From the NCBI GenBank assembly GCA_030620895.1, contig JAUXIU010000082.1:1-5494 (forward strand): DNA of 5,494 nucleotides, written 5' to 3'. Below, piece by piece: positions 1 to 5,296 of this stretch. Position 1 is the first letter of the stretch. Each line of letters opens with the position of its first letter. Origin of the DNA: Deltaproteobacteria bacterium. GTDB taxonomy: Bacteria; Desulfobacterota; GWC2-55-46; S146-70; JAUXIU01. The translations under genes were made by a program, and so were the position numbers. Below the pieces are notes generated by a model that was given only the letters and a program-made list of their open reading frames with translations, was not told the DNA's origin and made no database searches.

Positions 1-287
<287 letters not shown>

Positions 288-1334
288 TTAGAATGAGTAT
301 GTAAATTCAACGGCAATCGTGTCCGAACTGTCCTCAATCCTTTTAACAGCAGCCTTATTCTTGAAGACATTCTCATCGGACTTTTCGTAGCGATATTCAA
401 CAAGCATACCCGCCCCGCCGCCAAGAGAGAATGTGGGGGCGATGGTAAATACCGTTCGTTTCTCTTTTAACGTATCTGTATCATCAAGCCTTGATCCACC
501 TTTGTCATTAAAGTAGTCGTACCTTGCAGTGATGCCGTAGATATCTGTAAAGTCATAGTGGGCCATCAGGAGATAACCCGTCCATTTCGAATCGGTCTCT
601 CCGGTTGCCGTACCCTGGTTCTCCTCTTTACCGGTGTTGAATTCTCCACCAATGATGAGGTTTTCAATCATAGTAATTGTAAAGTCTATATCGAATACGT
701 TCCTCTTATCAGTTATATTGTCATCTACCTCAGGGCCGGAGATGCCCGAGATGCCGATATTGACGCCCTCCATGGGGGTAATGCCGATCCTGCCCCCTAC
801 GGTCTTCGAGTTGTTATTATCCGTGTTATTATCCCAGCCGTTTACCAGATAGATGGCAACGTCTACCATATCCGAGAAAGCGTAAGAACCCATAAGACCC
901 GTAAGGTTGGTCGGCAGCCCGTTATCGAAGACAAGGGCATGCGAGTACTGGTACATATCCGGTGCATCCAGGAGCTCAAAACCTATTGGGGCATTGAACT
1001 TGCCGAAGGTAAGATCGAGGCCGTTGCCAACAGAAAGGGCATACGTGACATAACCCTGCTCAACGATGTCATCGAAGGCCAAACCGCCGGTGCCTGCCAG
1101 GTAGTTCAGATCAGCCCTTAACGAGACCTTCTCGTCGAGCTTCTTTTCAACGTCGATCTCCACCTGGTCCAGGCTTAAGGTGCCGTCACTGCCATCTGCA
1201 TCGGCATAAGCGGCATCCACAAAACCGCTAAGCTTGAGCGCCGTATCCCCTTCCGCCCTTGAAATAGGTGCCAGGAAAAAGATTGCCCCTAGCAAAACAA
1301 AAATACCTGTAGCTATCCTTTTGATTCCATACAT
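288..1334 (-). CDS. Outer-membrane beta-barrel protein (putative BBP2-type porin)
   Basis: A 348-residue protein. It starts with a clear Sec signal peptide: positive residues K5/R6, a hydrophobic core at about 8-22, and probable cleavage after A27 (ISRA|EG). The mature part is rich in alternating hydrophobic and polar strands, with Gly/Asn/Asp-rich loops (for example around 165-175), and ends in EFTYSF, with the C-terminal Phe typical of outer-membrane barrels. The segment VEIDVEKKLDEKVSLRADL (about 58-76) and the later LTFGKFNAPIGFELLDAPD resemble the 'putative beta-barrel porin-2' family (BBP2, PF07642). The likely role is diffusion of small solutes across the outer membrane. The substrate is not shown by sequence, but position just upstream of glnB suggests a nitrogen source. 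The ATG at 1334 has AAGGGGG 10 bases upstream (1345-1351) and gives a complete signal peptide. A sigma-54-type promoter lies about 135 bp upstream of the start codon. The family call is from remembered sequence features, not a search. Confidence 0.85.
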   Translation of the reverse strand: MYGIKRIATGIFVLLGAIFFLAPISRAEGDTALKLSGFVDAAYADADGSDGTLSLDQVEIDVEKKLDEKVSLRADLNYLAGTGGLAFDDIVEQGYVTYALSVGNGLDLTFGKFNAPIGFELLDAPDMYQYSHALVFDNGLPTNLTGLMGSYAFSDMVDVAIYLVNGWDNNTDNNNSKTVGGRIGITPMEGVNIGISGISGPEVDDNITDKRNVFDIDFTITMIENLIIGGEFNTGKEENQGTATGETDSKWTGYLLMAHYDFTDIYGITARYDYFNDKGGSRLDDTDTLKEKRTVFTIAPTFSLGGGAGMLVEYRYEKSDENVFKNKAAVKRIEDSSDTIAVEFTYSF

Positions 1335-1401
1335 TTTGACTATACCCCCTTCTTTAGTTTTTTTATTTTTGATTTTGATGATTCAGAGAAACGCCCATCC
1401 A

Positions 1402-1464
1402 TTATTATAAGGAGAGGTGCTCTATATTCCTTTACAAGTATATTTCGTTCAATCCTTATAATAA
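1402..1464. repeat. Perfect 12-bp inverted repeat in the barrel-gene promoter/leader
   Basis: TTATTATAAGGA (1402-1413) and TCCTTATAATAA (1453-1464) are exact reverse complements, 39 bp apart and about 51 bp centre to centre, close to five helical turns. The right arm straddles the predicted transcription start (about 1458) of the sigma-54-type promoter. Because part of that arm would not be transcribed, a DNA operator is more natural than an RNA stem. The left arm's TCCTT (minus strand) can also pair with a nearer AAGGA, giving a competing short hairpin in the leader RNA. Confidence 0.5.
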
Positions 1465-1468
1465 ACAA

Positions 1469-1484
1469 TGCAAGACCAATGCCA
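1469..1484 (-). promoter_or_regulatory. Sigma-54 (RpoN) -24/-12 promoter for barrel gene-glnB
   Basis: On the minus strand this reads TGGCATTGGTCTTGCA. Against the consensus TGGCACG-N4-TTGCW it matches every position except the C and G after TGGCA, with exact spacing between the invariant GG (-24) and GC (-12). Predicted start of transcription is near 1458, leaving a leader of about 124 nt before the ATG at 1334. RpoN control with an NtrC-like activator is the usual arrangement for PII/ammonium-transport operons, so position and gene content agree with the motif. Confidence 0.8.
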
Positions 1485-1586
1485 AAATTTATTTTCAATA
1501 ACAATTGGGTCTATATAAAGAGATAAACCTTGAAAAATGGGTTGAGGTTAATTTTTTCGAGTTATGATTTTATCTAAATCCGGCAA

Positions 1587-1602
1587 TGCATAACAGGATG
1601 CA
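1587..1602. promoter_or_regulatory. Possible activator-binding dyad upstream of the sigma-54 promoter
   Basis: TGCAT-AACAGG-ATGCA is a perfect 5-bp dyad with a 6-bp spacer, centred about 136 bp upstream of the predicted start. That is the usual distance range for sigma-54 enhancer sites. The outer TGC/GCA resembles NtrC half-sites, but the inner ACCA/TGGT of the enteric consensus is missing, and its right arm overlaps the foot of the neighbouring hairpin. It is a candidate only. Confidence 0.3.
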
Positions 1603-1641
1603 CGCCGTAAGCCCCGCCTTGTAGGCGGGGTCAAGGCGTGC
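1600..1641. repeat. GC-rich hairpin, REP-like palindrome copy 1
   Basis: An inner stem CCCCGCCT (1612-1619) pairs with AGGCGGGG (1623-1630) around a TGT loop. An outer stem GCACGCC (1600-1606) pairs with GGCGTGC (1635-1641), separated from it by a small internal loop. The core is 17/20 identical to the hairpin at 1674-1693. No T-run follows on either strand, so it looks like a repetitive extragenic palindrome rather than a terminator. Confidence 0.65.
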
Positions 1642-1668
1642 TACTGTAATGGAAACTTCCTTGCTGTA

Positions 1669-1699
1669 AAGATGCCCCACCCTGTGGGCGGGGCATCTT
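1669..1699. repeat. GC-rich hairpin, REP-like palindrome copy 2 (possible weak terminator)
   Basis: AAGATGCCCC (1669-1678) pairs with GGGGCATCTT (1690-1699). After one A-C mismatch, CCC (1680-1682) pairs with GGG (1686-1688) around a TGT loop. Read on the minus strand it lies about 130 bp after the amidotransferase stop and ends in ATCTTTA, so it may act as a weak terminator for that operon. The U-run is too short to be confident. Its core matches copy 1, which favours a repeat element. Confidence 0.6.
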
Positions 1700-1827
1700 C
1701 ACTTTAAAGAACGTGAAATACGGGATTATTCATATCCACTCTTCTAGAACAGTAAATATTTAACAAGATCCACAGGCAGTTAATTCTCAATTTGGAATAA
1801 ATATGCCTACTATTTAATCACCTGTGC

Positions 1828-2544
1828 CTATTCTTCCATCAGGTCCAGAAACCTGGAAAAGACAACATCTCCATAGCTGTTCAGTGTCTCGATATGTTTT
1901 GGTGTCTCACCCAGGATCTTCTCCGGGTCTATATCCCCATTCATGGAGAGAAGTTCCTTTTCGTTGATATCTATCCACTCCCTTATCATCCCCTCTGTCA
2001 CCTCGAGGTGGAACTGGAACCCGTATGCCTTTCTACCAATCTTGACAAGCTGATTTCGAAAGGACTCCGATGATGCCAGGTTCTTCCCGCCATCAGGGAT
2101 ATCAAATGTATCGCCATGCCACTGGAAGACAGTAAACTCACCTGGCAGCCCTGCCAGGAGGGGATCCGATAACCCTTCATCGGTCAGTTTGATCTGATAC
2201 CACCCTATCTCCCGCCCCCTTCCCCTGTATACATCTGCACCTGCTGCCTTTGCAACGAGCTGTCCACCGAAGCATATACCGATTACAGGTTTACCCATCT
2301 TGATAGCCAATTGTATGAGGGCTATCTCATCCTTTATGAAGGGGTACTTTTCCTCCTCATATACACCCATGCTACCCCCTAGAACCACAAGAGATGAAAT
2401 ACCATTAACGGTCTTTGGTGCCTTTTCTCCCCTGAATAATCTGAGGCAATCTACATAATAACCCCTTCTCTTAAGGACCCTTTCTATAGTACCTAGACCT
2501 TCGTGTTCTATATGTTGAAGTACGAGAACCCTCTTCACTCCCAA
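1828..2544 (-). CDS. Class I glutamine amidotransferase-like protein
   Basis: A stand-alone 238-residue GATase1 domain. The catalytic triad is visible: C91 in the nucleophile elbow GICFGGQ (89-95), and H179 and E181 in GFQFHLEV (175-182). Other family landmarks are LGGSMGVYEE (55-64, oxyanion region) and VFQWHGDTFDIPDGG (139-153). The family hydrolyses the gamma-amide of glutamine or gamma-glutamyl compounds. The closest look-alikes are GMP-synthase-like amidotransferases and gamma-glutamyl-peptide or -polyamine hydrolases, and the true substrate cannot be read from sequence. No synthase domain is fused. The start is a TTG (2544-2542) with AAGGGGGG 7 bases upstream. A GTG two codons later is possible but has poorer spacing. 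The start lies inside the preceding response-regulator gene (74-bp overlap), so the two are translationally linked. Confidence 0.9.
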   Translation of the reverse strand: MGVKRVLVLQHIEHEGLGTIERVLKRRGYYVDCLRLFRGEKAPKTVNGISSLVVLGGSMGVYEEEKYPFIKDEIALIQLAIKMGKPVIGICFGGQLVAKAAGADVYRGRGREIGWYQIKLTDEGLSDPLLAGLPGEFTVFQWHGDTFDIPDGGKNLASSESFRNQLVKIGRKAYGFQFHLEVTEGMIREWIDINEKELLSMNGDIDPEKILGETPKHIETLNSYGDVVFSRFLDLMEE

Positions 2545-3121
2545 CTCTCATCCCCCCTTCCCATGATAAGATAACCGTCTCGGCTATGTCCCTCTTGGTC
2601 ATTCTTGCATCCATGCTCATCTTCCTGATCCTCTTAAATGCCTCTCCCTCTGAAAGCCTCATCCTTTCCATCAATATCCTCTTGGCCTTTTCGAGGACCT
2701 CCCTGCTCTTAAGTTCTTCTCTCAGACTTATATTTTCGTCTTTCAGCAAAAGAAATGCCCTGAATCTGGATATTGCCAATTCGATGGCAGGGAAGAGGTC
2801 TTTACCTTCCAAAGGTTTAACAAGACAGGCCATCGTACCAGCCTCTGCTGCATCTTTGATTATCTCCTCGTCATATTCCTCTATAAGGAGTATGAGTGTC
2901 GTGGGATAGAGGAGGCTTATGGTCCTTGCCGCTTCGATCCCATCCATACCGGGCATCAGCATATCCATAAGAAGTGCGTCGGGGGAGAACCGCCGGCAAA
3001 GCTCTATTGCGTCAATGCCGCTTGTCCCCTCACCAACTACATTATAGCCGGCACCCTCAAGGAGGCCTTTGACTTCAACCAGCTCTTCTCTTTTATCACT
3101 GATAATGCAGAGATTCCGCAT
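2471..3121 (-). CDS. Response regulator with ANTAR RNA-binding output domain
   Basis: A 216-residue protein. Residues 1-117 are a CheY-like receiver: D53 in LLMDMLMPGMDG is the phospho-acceptor, D9 the metal-binding acid, and K102 (VKP) the conserved lysine. A helical linker (about 118-138) leads to an ANTAR domain (about 139-185) with the typical AKRILMERMRLSEGEAFKRI and a following MSMDARMTKRDIAETVI helix. ANTAR proteins (AmiR, NasR, EutV) bind two-hairpin RNAs and prevent termination, often in nitrogen genes. Two usual receiver residues differ: S8 instead of the first acid of the pair, and E81 where Thr/Ser is expected. After residue 190 the tail is an arginine-rich run that overlaps the next gene and is probably not part of the ancestral protein. 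The ATG lacks a visible Shine-Dalgarno, but an in-frame stop five codons upstream and the receiver's first strand fix the start. Confidence 0.9.
   Translation of the reverse strand: MRNLCIISDKREELVEVKGLLEGAGYNVVGEGTSGIDAIELCRRFSPDALLMDMLMPGMDGIEAARTISLLYPTTLILLIEEYDEEIIKDAAEAGTMACLVKPLEGKDLFPAIELAISRFRAFLLLKDENISLREELKSREVLEKAKRILMERMRLSEGEAFKRIRKMSMDARMTKRDIAETVILSWEGGMRVGSEEGSRTSTYRTRRSRYYRKGP
2552..2559 (-). promoter_or_regulatory. Ribosome binding site choosing the TTG start of the amidotransferase
   Basis: On the minus strand AAGGGGGG lies 7 bases before TTG (2544-2542) and 13 before the in-frame GTG (2538-2536), favouring TTG. The same six Gs are inside the response-regulator reading frame and form the homopolymer discussed under findings. 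Confidence 0.6.
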
Positions 3122-3137
3122 ACCAGAGATATTTTAA

Positions 3138-3153
3138 AGCAATTTTGATGCCA
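3138..3153 (-). promoter_or_regulatory. Sigma-54 (RpoN) -24/-12 promoter for the ANTAR regulator
   Basis: On the minus strand this reads TGGCATCAAAATTGCT. It matches TGGCACG-N4-TTGCW at all nine informative positions other than the C and G after TGGCA, with correct GG/GC spacing. The predicted start is near 3127, only about 6 nt before the ATG at 3121, so the message would be almost leaderless. This is consistent with the missing Shine-Dalgarno but unusual for a sigma-54 gene. The near-consensus match and the nitrogen context argue for it; the short leader argues for caution. Confidence 0.6.
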
Positions 3154-3165
3154 GGTTGGGGGGTC

Positions 3166-3236
3166 AGGTCTCAACATTTGACATTAGACTGATTGACAGC
3201 CCCGTCGACATTAATTTATGTCAAATGTTGAGACCT
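3166..3236. repeat. Long perfect inverted repeat, MITE/REP-like element
   Basis: AGGTCTCAACATTTGACAT (3166-3184) and ATGTCAAATGTTGAGACCT (3218-3236) are perfect 19-bp inverted arms around a 33-bp spacer. The left side is preceded by GGGGGGTC, and a G6 run also follows on the right (3248-3253). The right foot can instead form a small hairpin, CCTAAT-AATC-ATTAGG (3234-3249). The arms and the GGGGTCAGGTC foot resemble palindromes that, from memory, accompany IS200-like REP-associated tyrosine transposases. No transposase is in the window. It sits between glgA and the response regulator, just upstream of the latter's sigma-54 element. No U-run follows on the minus strand. Confidence 0.75.
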
Positions 3237-3261
3237 AATAATCATTAGGGGGGAGGGGAGA

Positions 3262-4719
3262 TTAGAGGTGGATTTTGAGGGCCTTCTTGTAAAGTGCAAT
3301 ATATCTCTCTGCAGACCTCTTCCATGAAAAGTCTTCAGACATACCATTTTTCATAACCCTTGCCCATGACTCCTCATCCCTGTAAAGGGTTATCGCCTCT
3401 TTTATCTTCTTTGTCATGGCCGATGGGGAGTATTCAGAAAATTTAAATCCGTTTCCTTCTCCGCTCCTTTTGTCGTACACCTTTATGGTATCATCAAGCC
3501 CCCCCGTAGCCCTTACAACAGGCACCGTCCCGTATCTCAGACTATACATCTGGTTCAATCCACACGGTTCGTATTTTGAAGGCATGAGTAAGATATCGGC
3601 ACCGGCTTCTATCTTATGGGCAAGGGTATTGTCATATGCAATCTTCACCCCGAGTTTCCCTGGATATTTCCCGGCAAGCTTATTGAATAGTTGGTGGTAC
3701 CTTCTTTCCCCTGTTCCCAGGACAACCATCCCTGCACCCATCTTCATGATCTGGTTGATGCCCTTGGACAGAATGTCAAAGCCCTTCTGATCGGCAAGTC
3801 TTGATATAACAGCTATGATTGGCTTTTTAATGGATAGTTTTAAACCAAATTCGGCGAGGAGGTCTTTCTTGCATATCCTTTTTCCTGAAAGGTCATCTTT
3901 TGTATACCTGGCGGCAATCAGTTTGTCCTTCTCAGGGTTCCACTGCTCATAGTCAACACCATTGAGCACACCATAGAGGTTGGCTCTCCTCTTCTTTAGT
4001 ATCCCTTCAAGGCCATAACCGTACTCCTCCGTCCGTATTTCCTTGCTGTACCTTTCACTGACGGTCGTAATAAGATCAGAGAAGACTATCCCGGATTTAA
4101 GGAGGTTAATCTTCCCCCAATACTCCAGCCCTTCAGCCGTACACATATCCTTTGGGAGTCCGGTAATATCAAAATTTGCGACAGGGAAGAGCCCCTGGTA
4201 AGCGATATTGTGGATTGTAATGATAGATGCCGTTTTGTTGAAGGTTCTATCCGATTTAAATATGCTACGCAAGTATGCCGGTATAAGTCCTGTTTGCCAG
4301 TCGTTGCAGTGTATTATATCGTAGCTGGCCTTCAACTTTGACAATATCTCAAGAAGTCCCCTGGAAAATAGCGTAAACCTTTCAAGGTTATCGAAGTAGT
4401 CTCCATCCGGCGTTCCATAGAGACATCCCCTATCGAAGTATTCATCCTGCTTCACAAAATAGACTGGTATCCCATCAACTGTACCCATAAAAAGCGGGAC
4501 CCTGATCTTGTGCAAACCGATGTTGACGGTTACCTCAACATCTGTGGCCTCTATATCGAAACCCCCTTCAACAGCCTGCCTATATAACGGCATTGCAAGG
4601 GCCACATCACATCCCAGTCCTTTTAGTGCCTTTGGCAGAGAGCCAGCCACATCTGCCAGACCGCCAGTCTTCGCAAATGGCACGGCCTCCGAAGAGACAA
4701 TCATTACCCTCATACCCAT
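3262..4719 (-). CDS. glgA: Glycogen synthase (ADP-glucose type, GT5)
   Basis: A 485-residue protein of normal bacterial GlgA length. It adds glucose from ADP-glucose to the non-reducing end of alpha-1,4-glucan in the cytoplasm. The N-terminal Rossmann domain carries the substrate-binding KTGGLADV (17-24), with HCNDWQTGL (137-145) and TIHNIAYQG (168-176). The C-terminal domain has SRLADQKG (306-313, diphosphate-binding Arg/Lys) and EPCGLNQMYSLRYG (384-397) followed by VRATGGLDDTI, containing the conserved catalytic-region Glu384. Nothing is missing. ATG at 4719 or the third codon (4713, giving MRVMIVSSEAVPFAKTGGL) are both possible; neither has a good Shine-Dalgarno. It is divergent from groES and followed by an inverted repeat. 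No other glycogen gene is in the window, so operon partners are not shown. Confidence 0.97.
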   Translation of the reverse strand: MGMRVMIVSSEAVPFAKTGGLADVAGSLPKALKGLGCDVALAMPLYRQAVEGGFDIEATDVEVTVNIGLHKIRVPLFMGTVDGIPVYFVKQDEYFDRGCLYGTPDGDYFDNLERFTLFSRGLLEILSKLKASYDIIHCNDWQTGLIPAYLRSIFKSDRTFNKTASIITIHNIAYQGLFPVANFDITGLPKDMCTAEGLEYWGKINLLKSGIVFSDLITTVSERYSKEIRTEEYGYGLEGILKKRRANLYGVLNGVDYEQWNPEKDKLIAARYTKDDLSGKRICKKDLLAEFGLKLSIKKPIIAVISRLADQKGFDILSKGINQIMKMGAGMVVLGTGERRYHQLFNKLAGKYPGKLGVKIAYDNTLAHKIEAGADILLMPSKYEPCGLNQMYSLRYGTVPVVRATGGLDDTIKVYDKRSGEGNGFKFSEYSPSAMTKKIKEAITLYRDEESWARVMKNGMSEDFSWKRSAERYIALYKKALKIHL

Positions 4720-4784
4720 AGCCGAGAGACTATCAGAGTTTTATAGTCAATGCAAGACACCAGAATCTCTAGCCAGCCACTAAA

Positions 4785-4814
4785 ATAATGTGAAAAAATG
4801 TTTACACATGTTAA
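4785..4814 (-). promoter_or_regulatory. Weak sigma-70-type promoter candidate for glgA
   Basis: On the minus strand TTAACA (4814-4809) and CATTAT (4790-4785) are separated by 18 bp, matching TTGACA and TATAAT at 5/6 and 4/6 positions. The start would be near 4778, about 59 nt before the glgA ATG. The region is AT-rich, so a chance match is quite possible. Confidence 0.3.
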
Positions 4815-4879
4815 AAGCCCTTGTTGGGACTTATCAGCAAAAACCAATTCGGGTTATCCATAAATTTTCAAATTTCCTC

Positions 4880-4885
4880 TATAAT
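4880..4885 (+). promoter_or_regulatory. groESL promoter P1, -10 box
   Basis: A perfect TATAAT. The best -35 at 17-bp spacing (TCCATA, 4857-4862) matches only 3/6. The start would be near 4892, placing the CIRCE operator immediately downstream at about +4, the classical layout for HrcA repression. The position relative to CIRCE is the main support. Confidence 0.5.
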
Positions 4886-4894
4886 AACAACAAA

Positions 4895-4921
4895 TTGGCA
4901 CTCTGCCGTGACGAGTGCTAA
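4895..4921. promoter_or_regulatory. CIRCE operator (HrcA binding site)
   Basis: TTGGCACTC-N9-GAGTGCTAA matches the CIRCE consensus TTAGCACTC-N9-GAGTGCTAA at 17 of 18 positions; the only change is G for A at the third base of the left arm. HrcA binds this dyad and represses groESL; misfolded-protein load titrates GroEL away from HrcA and relieves repression. The hrcA gene itself is not in the window. Confidence 0.96.
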
Positions 4922-4928
4922 TATTTCC

Positions 4929-4957
4929 TTGACAAAGGGGATTTTGGCACATATATT
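4929..4957 (+). promoter_or_regulatory. groESL promoter P2 (sigma-70 type)
   Basis: TTGACA (4929-4934), a perfect -35, is followed after exactly 17 bp by TATATT (4952-4957), 5/6 to the -10 consensus. The start would be near 4964, about 45 nt before the groES ATG. It lies downstream of CIRCE, so HrcA bound there would sit upstream of the -35 box rather than over the promoter. Confidence 0.7.
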
Positions 4958-5008
4958 ATCTCTGCATTAAAAAAATAAGGAAAATTACATAAGGAGGTAG
5001 ATGGTTTT

Positions 5009-5296
5009 ATGAAGATTAGACCGCTTCACGACAGAATCCTCATCAAGAGTCTGGATGAGGAGGAAACAACTAAAGGGGGTATCATAATACCCGATTCAGC
5101 AAAGGAAAAACCGATGGAAGGTGAGGTTGTCGCTGTAGGCAACGGGAAGCTGGATGAAAAAGGGAAGAGGATTCCCCTTGATGTAAAGGTAGGCAACAAG
5201 GTGATCTATAGCAAATACGCTGGTTCTGAGGTGAAGATTAAAGATGTGGAACACCTGATTGTAAAGGAAGAGGATATACTCGGGATTATTGAATAA
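5009..5296 (+). CDS. groES: Co-chaperonin GroES (Hsp10)
   Basis: A complete 95-residue GroES of standard length. It starts [13 protein letters not shown] and has the mobile loop (about 16-34) with the hydrophobic GGIIIPDSA (23-31) that docks on GroEL. It also has the roof segment around [20 protein letters not shown], the conserved [13 protein letters not shown], and a C-terminal DILGIIE. The heptameric lid closes the GroEL folding cage in the cytoplasm. AAGGAGGT (4991-4998) lies 10 bases before the ATG. An out-of-frame ATG at 5001 opens a three-codon frame whose TGA overlaps the groES start (ATGA), a possible minor translational coupling. It is followed by groEL after 27 bp, the usual groESL operon, under CIRCE control. 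Confidence 0.98.
   Translation: MKIRPLHDRILIKSLDEEETTKGGIIIPDSAKEKPMEGEVVAVGNGKLDEKGKRIPLDVKVGNKVIYSKYAGSEVKIKDVEHLIVKEEDILGIIE

Larger units (their letters stand above)
1335..1827. other. 493-bp intergenic region with promoter, inverted repeats and hairpins
   Basis: No gene is supported here. In the direction of transcription (right to left) it contains: about 125 bp of AT-rich DNA after the amidotransferase stop (1700-1827) with nothing clear in it; a GC-rich hairpin (1669-1699); a second hairpin of related core sequence (1600-1641); a TGCAT/ATGCA dyad (1587-1602); AT-rich DNA; a sigma-54-type promoter (1469-1484); a 12-bp inverted repeat across the predicted start site; and an AT-rich leader of about 124 nt. 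Everything points to regulation of the barrel-glnB transcript. Confidence 0.7.
4720..5008. other. Divergent promoter region between glgA and groES
   Basis: These 289 bp serve both genes. The glgA-proximal part (4720-4830) includes a weak minus-strand promoter candidate. The middle holds a possible dispersed-repeat copy (4832-4856). The groES-proximal part holds two promoter candidates and CIRCE. No gene is supported. Confidence 0.7.

Noticed and set aside
558..1121. A 187-codon open frame on the plus strand
   Set aside because: It is antisense to the barrel-protein gene, has no recognisable domain or ribosome binding site, and the opposite strand encodes a complete exported protein.
1335..1468. 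ANTAR target RNA (two hairpins with AxxGxx hexaloops) in the barrel-gene leader, also sought at 141-287
   Set aside because: Hairpins found there have the wrong loop sizes or lack A1/G4 in the loop, and no adjacent terminator with a U-run is present.
2586..2909. A 107-codon, hydrophobic-looking plus-strand frame
   Set aside because: It is antisense to the receiver and ANTAR domains; the Leu/Ile/Ser-rich composition is what the reverse strand of a Glu/Arg-rich helical protein gives.
3166..3236. Intrinsic terminator for glgA
   Set aside because: The stem is long, but its loop is 33 nt and it is followed on the minus strand by GACCCCCC rather than a U-run.
3416..3790. A 124-codon plus-strand frame inside glgA
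   Set aside because: It is a shadow of the conserved C-terminal domain of GlgA; nothing in it looks like a protein family.
4895..4912. Sigma-54-like TGGCAC at the left CIRCE arm
   Set aside because: No GC dinucleotide occurs at the -12 position with correct spacing, and the sequence is fully explained as CIRCE.
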